Positions 1 to 6,100 of a stretch of DNA of 7,900 nt are shown here, piece after piece (positions within the stretch are counted from its first letter, which is position 1; each line of letters starts with the position of its first letter). Made by a program: the position numbers and the translations under genes. The notes under the pieces were generated by a model that did no database searches, was not told the origin of the DNA, and worked only from the letters and a program-made list of their open reading frames with translations. This stretch comes from a candidate division FCPU426 bacterium. GTDB lineage: Bacteria; Oederibacteriota; JAAXVQ01; JAUVAV01. The DNA is taken from positions 1-7,900 of the forward strand of contig JAUXBQ010000121.1 of the NCBI GenBank assembly GCA_030619365.1, in the 5' to 3' direction.

Positions 1-116
1 ATATCCACGCTCACCAGGGCGTCCTTGGACAGGGCAAATCGGAGACTGCTGGAAGTCAAAGCCTCATTGCCGCTTTCCAGCCCGGCCAGCGGCGAAAATT
101 CATCCGGTTCCACATC
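1..116 (-). other. Start of another Ig-like module, cut by window edge
   Basis: Residues 2595-2632 read DVEPDEFSPLAGLESGNEAL then TSSSLRFALSKDALVSVD. 'PDEFSP......l..sl.F.LS.dA.VsV' is the usual first half of a FlgD-type Ig-like module, so the protein continues beyond the left edge with at least this domain. No stop codon is present in frame. Confidence 0.7.
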
Positions 117-3100
117 GGCTTGTATCAGGATAAGCGGCGAAGTCAACTGGATGCTTTGGGCGGCCTGGGCATATCCCCGGTTGTTATGCCCCACCGCGGT
201 CAATACAAAGGTATAGGGACCATTGGGCACCATGGCGTCATAGGGGTCTTTTCCGTCCCAGGTGAATTGCTGCTTGGGTTTGATAAAATATTTGGTCACG
301 ACATTGCCGCTGGTCTCAATCTGTCCGGCAATATTGATCCAGCCCGCATGTTCCTCTGTCAAAGGATCGCCGTTGTTGTAGAGGTCAAAAGAAACCCATT
401 CGCCCGTGGTGGTAAAATCAAAGCCATTGAGGCCACTCTCAGCATGATCCAGGCTGTCGGCCAGGCATTCGAAGCTGATGCAATCCGAGGTCTGGTAGGT
501 GATGCCCTCTTCATTGTCCCTGTCGAACACAAGGTTCGTAACTTTGCACAGGCCGTCGGTTTTCAAGATTCCGGCAAACCGGTAGGCGTTCCACGTATTG
601 GAATCGCCGTCGCCGTTTATGCGCAAATGCCACGCGTCCTGGTCCTGCCACACGTAAATACCGCAGGAAGCGCTGTCCTGGTTGATGGGGATCACGGTCT
701 CAAATGGCGGATGGGCATCCACTTCCCTGTCATTTACATTCAACTGGGTCTGATGATTTACCTGGTAATTGTTTTGGTCGAATATGGTCAGGCTGATATC
801 GGCTTGGTTGACATCCTGGAGGGTCAGATCAAACGGAATGGGCAATTCAGGAACCAGGGTGAAATCATGCGTTGGCGGCGGATTGGCGAACTGCAGGGTG
901 ATCATGGGATTCTTGGCATTGGGATCATAGTCCGGATCCTGCGGGTCCAGGACGCCCTTGTCAACCAGGACATAGGCGGTATCCAGCATGAAAGTCCCGG
1001 CTATTGACTGGCCCGAGGCATCCATTGTGTCTTGTTCCAGGGCAACCAGCAGGAGCGTATATTGTCCGTCCCCCAGGGTTTGCGTATGCCAGTATCCCAG
1101 CACGCCGTTATTGTCCACCGCCCGCAAGGACACATATTTTTCCGTCTCGCTTTTTCTATTGATCACCGGCACTTCCACGCCAACGGTCTCCCAGGCGGAC
1201 AAACTGTCCAGGGTTTCCGGTACCAGGGCTTGCCCGGCCTGGTAATACAACCGGTATTCCCTGAACTTGGATTGGTTAGTCCGTATGGGGTCCTTGGCAA
1301 TTCCGCGAATCACGACCGTGTTGTAGAGCTTCTCATCCGAATCATCCGGGTAGCTGATATGGGGCGCGACCCCGTCTTTGATGAAATCCGCGTACTTGGT
1401 CACACGGCTGCCGTGGCTATCCGTGGCTGTGATCACATAAGCATACCGGCCCATGGGAACCGGCAGCGATGTCTGTTCGCCGATCCCGTCGAACAGCACG
1501 GAATGGGTCTCAACTTTTACTAGTGGATCTGTTAATACGTCTTCAGGATCATAGGTTCTGACCGTACCGAGGTCATCCTTTTTAACCACCTTGACTTCCA
1601 CGTTGACCGGATCTCCCTGAAATTCCGGGATGTCATCCTCCTGGCTGATGGTGTAATAGAGATTCACCTGGCCGGTGTCCCCGCCCAGCACATAAGGCTG
1701 CACGTAAAAATCGGTCACCTGCGGAGGCTTTCGGTCTACGATGATATGATCAATGGAGACCATGGCGCCCACGTTGCCCGCGTCGTCCTTGGGAATAAGC
1801 ATCAGGGTGTATTCGCCGTCCGGGATGTTCATGAACGGATTGGTCAAGTCCCAGGCAAAGTAGTTGTCCGCGTTGGTTTCGTAGACGGGATCGTTGTTAT
1901 CATCCACGTCCACCACGCGCCGGTTTTCCGCATACGCGCGCTGCGCGCTGGTATAGGACAGACGCTTGGTTTCATTGTACATGACGAACCTGACCGAACA
2001 ATCGCCGTTTACCCGGTACTTGACATAAAATCCGTTGAAATCATTGGTAATTTGCTTGTCCGTGATTGGCGTTTGGCTAAGGTCCATTTTAAGCAGCGCA
2101 AGACCCGAATCGATAACAGGCGGCGTAAGGTCGATTTTAAAGGGTTTGACCTGGCTGCCCGGATTGCCGGCCAGATCTTCGGTCTCAATGACCAACTCGT
2201 AGTTTCCTTCGCTCACGAGCATGGGCACAGGAAAGGAATCCGTATTGGTCTTGTAATCCCAATTGAGCAGGGTCGATCCTTTGGACCGGGTCTGCATAAA
2301 CTCGGAATAAACCACGATATTGCCGGGTACCTGCTGGATGGTAATCCGGGTGTTGCTGAGCAGGGGCGAGAGATTGTCTTCGATTTCATACCGCACTTTC
2401 AGGTTCTCCGGGGCGTCCGGGTCCGTGTGCGTGAATTCGAGATTATCCGTCATTTTGATATCTACTGTGGGCGCCTCGTCGTCAAAGTAAAAACCCCAGG
2501 CGCTCTGGCTTTCCTTGTCCACCTCGTCCTTGGCTTTGAGCAAAATGGTGTAGTAACCGTTGCTTAAGTCCGCTTCTTGGGAATCCAGACGGAAGGTCAG
2601 TTTTTCCGGTGTGACGCTCAGGATTTCCGTATCTATTTCCTCTGCCGTGTCCTCGGATATTTTTTGCATGGTTACGGTAATATTTCCTTCAGGAATGCTG
2701 TTGTTGATGTCCGTGTTGTAGATGATGGCGGACATAACCGGCCTTTTTTCCTTTATAAAAGCCTCGTAAGAGGGGTAATCCGGCGCGATCTGAATGGGCA
2801 TCATGTCCAGGTTGATCTGGAAGACCTGCCTGGCAACGCCGCCGTACTTGTTTTCCGCGATCATGACCACGGTGTTGATGCCTTCCAGCAGGTTGATCGG
2901 CCTGGCAGAGGAGGTATACAACTGGAAGATCCCGTCCTGGGTGACCGGAACATCCCAGAAAGGTTCGTAATTAAAGGCAACTTTCAGCTTGCAAAACGCA
3001 ACATTGCTGTCCTGGATAATTCCGCGCATGCCCACATAGGGTTTTTCAATGCTGATTCTGCCGATATCCTGAACTTGATTGTCTTTGGTCAGCATGTACA

Positions 3101-6100
3101 AGCCAATTCCCGGGTGCGAACGGGGCGCGACAACGCAATCTTGCAGGGGCTTGCCGTTTACTTCCAAACCGAATATTTTTGGTCTTTCCGTGGATATAAG
3201 CCTGGCGATGTCCTCGCTGGCATTGGGCCCGGAAAAATGCCAGCCTTTAACCTCCACTTGTTTTTCAACGGTCTGGGGTGTGTCCTGATTGAGCCCCATA
3301 AGGCGGCTCAAGGCCAGGGGCGAACCTTCGGTGACACCGTCCGTATTGATGACATAATCAGTGGCCAGATACGCCAAGGCGCCGACAATGATCGCGCCGG
3401 GCAGGCCGCCGGGAATGGTGACGTTTAAGGGTGGAATCCAGGATATGAGCTGGTTCAAGTCCGGCAGATTGGTCAGGATGAATGATTTCACTTCCCGGCG
3501 CAGCGGAATCTGAATTTTTTCCCGCAGCAAACGGTCCACTTCGCTGTTGACCCAGCGGATCGGCATTTTGCGCAGGTCTTCCAGGGGAATGAACAATTTC
3601 TCGATCTGCTTGTCCAGGGCCGTATAAAGCTGATCCACATCGCGTGTAGCCGGTATTTCTACAATAATAGCGTTTTTTTGATTGTTGACCACGGTAGTAA
3701 TGTTGTTTTGTATGTTGTCTATAACGGCAATCAGGGCGTCAAAGTCATTTTCAATTTGAGCAGTCGGGATCCAATTGCTAATCTGATTAGCGATCAGGCC
3801 GCTGACCTTGTCCTTGGTTTGCTCGCCGAAAGCATCCTGGATAACCTTGCCTACGTCGTTTTGCAGGGGATGTTGCAGGAAATCGTTCAAATCATTGATG
3901 CTGCCTTGATTCATCTGGTCCTTAAGGTCCTTAATTGGCTTTTTGAACCAATCAGCCGCATCTGCCGTTGGACTAGTGATGTATTTTTCCACAAATTCAT
4001 CCACTGCCTGGGAAACAACCTGGTCATAGGCAAGAAAACCAGTTCCGGTTTGAGCAAGCAGGTCTTCCATCCTTTTGCGAACTTCCTGTTTGACGGCATC
4101 TTTGACCCACATGTCAAACATGAGTTCCCTTTCCGCGTTTTCCAGAACTTCGGTAATTTTATTTTTTATGGGTTTGAACACGGACCGTTCCAGCTCCTCT
4201 TCCAGCTTGCTGGTTAATATCTCGGCCACTTCCTCGTTAATGTTGTTGTAAGTTTTACTCTGCAGGTCAAAAAGCCTGACGCTCGTATATTGACCGCTGG
4301 CGCCCAGAGCGGCAAAGGCCGCGACGATGCCTACCTGAATCCCACCCATATCAGGCCAGAGCCGGGTGACCACGCTGGCCGTAGGGATGCCGATGTCCTC
4401 GGTGTCGAAACGATTAAGATCTTTCATAAAACCCGAACCGGACTGGAAGTTTGCAGCATAATCAAAACGCCCCAGGGCCAGGCCGATGATATTGAGAGGA
4501 TTGATTACCAGGTCATTGCGGTTGCTTTGGCGCAGGAAAGAGAGAAAGCTCAGGTCAGGTCCGTAATCCCCCCACTGATTTTCCAAATTGGTGAGCATTT
4601 CATTCAATCCCAGTTTTTCCAGCCAGGGCACAACCGGTGAAAATAGCAGGTTAAGGGCATAGGATTGCGTGGCCATGGGCAGGCTGTTGACTCCCCGCAC
4701 CGGCGTGCCGATGGTGACGAGCTTGGCGATTTTATCAATGGGCGTGTTTTCCTGAAGATATTTCTTGGCCAAATGCCCGGCTTCTCCCCAGGCCATGAGG
4801 GTGACTTTTTCGCTCTGGGTCCGGACATAATTATCAATTTGTTTTTTAATGGAGTCCAGTTGCAGGTCAATGCTACCCCATTTTTGCTCTCCAAATATAT
4901 TTCCCATGCGAAAGTCAATGCCGCCGCTTATTTCCCCGAGCCCGTCGAAAATCCCGCCCAGGCCGCTCAGGCTGCCGAAAAGATTGCGCAAGCCGCCGAA
5001 CTCAATGCCGCCCAGGGAGAAGAGGCTCGGCAGCATGAAATTGAGGTTGCTGGTGTCGCTGTTGACCTGGATGTTTTGGGACGTCTCCGCGGTCGGGTTG
5101 TTTTCATGCGTGGTTTCGTGCGGATTCACGCTAAAGGAATGGGTATTGTCGCTCGTGCCGTTGCCATAGGCGTTTTCCGCGTAGATCTCGATGTTCACAT
5201 TGCCGTAAACATGGTCACCTTGTTCATCTTCTGCATTCCATTTAAATATTAGTCTTTGATCCGGATTAACTTCTACATCCTCAACAGGTTGGCCCTCTTC
5301 CCGCAAATTTATAAAATCAGGCGAGCCCGGACCGGTTTTTATATACTTGAAATACCAGGTTTTTAGAGGTTGGCTGTTTTGCACCAAACGAACATGCAAA
5401 CGGAATAAATGGCTTAGGGAATCAGTGACGTTAATGCTCATAAATTGCGTGGCAGGCGAACATTCAATGCTGCTTTCGGGATTCGCAGTGGTTTGGGTTT
5501 TCTCATCGCTGAATTGCACGGTTTTTGTATAATTTTGAATTTCTTCATTCCCGGCCGCGTCCATGAACGTTATCGTTGGCGCAAGCAAGTCAACTTTACC
5601 TGACAATCCGCTGAAATCCAGTTCAGCCGACCACTTGGTTTTGTCATCTTCTATGTTGTCATCTGTTTCTTGAACAGCATTTGCTTTAACCGAAATACTT
5701 CCATCAGTGTTTTTCACTTCTACCATCGGCGGCATCTCGGGATTGATGTGTTTTTCATCAATCTCGAATTTGAATTTGTATTTACGATTGCCGAGGAGGT
5801 ATTGGGTTTCATTTGTTTCAACCGTGGTGTTGTTGCTGATGCCGTTGTCGTCATTATTATTGCTGCTGCGGATTACTTCAAGAGTAGTTATAGTCGGCTT
5901 TTTAAGGTCAACGGTCAGTTTGTATCTGCCATAAGTTTTATCTTCTCCATTGGGAAGTGATTCTCCACCTGAGGCATTTTTATCATTGTCGTCCCTTTGG
6001 GCGGTCAGAATAATTTCAATCTGCTCTCCATCCACAAATCCCAGACTGCCGATATTGATGGTCTTGCCCCAGGTAAAATAGGGTATTTCCTTCTTCTCTC

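Noticed and set aside
3911..4918. Minus-strand small frames at 3911-4117 and 4604-4918
   Set aside because: They are out of frame with the giant gene and lie inside its helical and lipase-like parts; no recognisable domain or independent start signal was seen.
120..5252. Long plus-strand open frames (for example 120-1007, 1032-1523, 1746-2567, 2577-3428, 3678-4217, 4665-5252)
   Set aside because: All start at positions in the same phase, exactly codon-for-codon antiparallel to the giant minus-strand gene. They are open because the sense frame rarely uses TTA, CTA or TCA. They show no domains, no signal peptides and no operon-like spacing.
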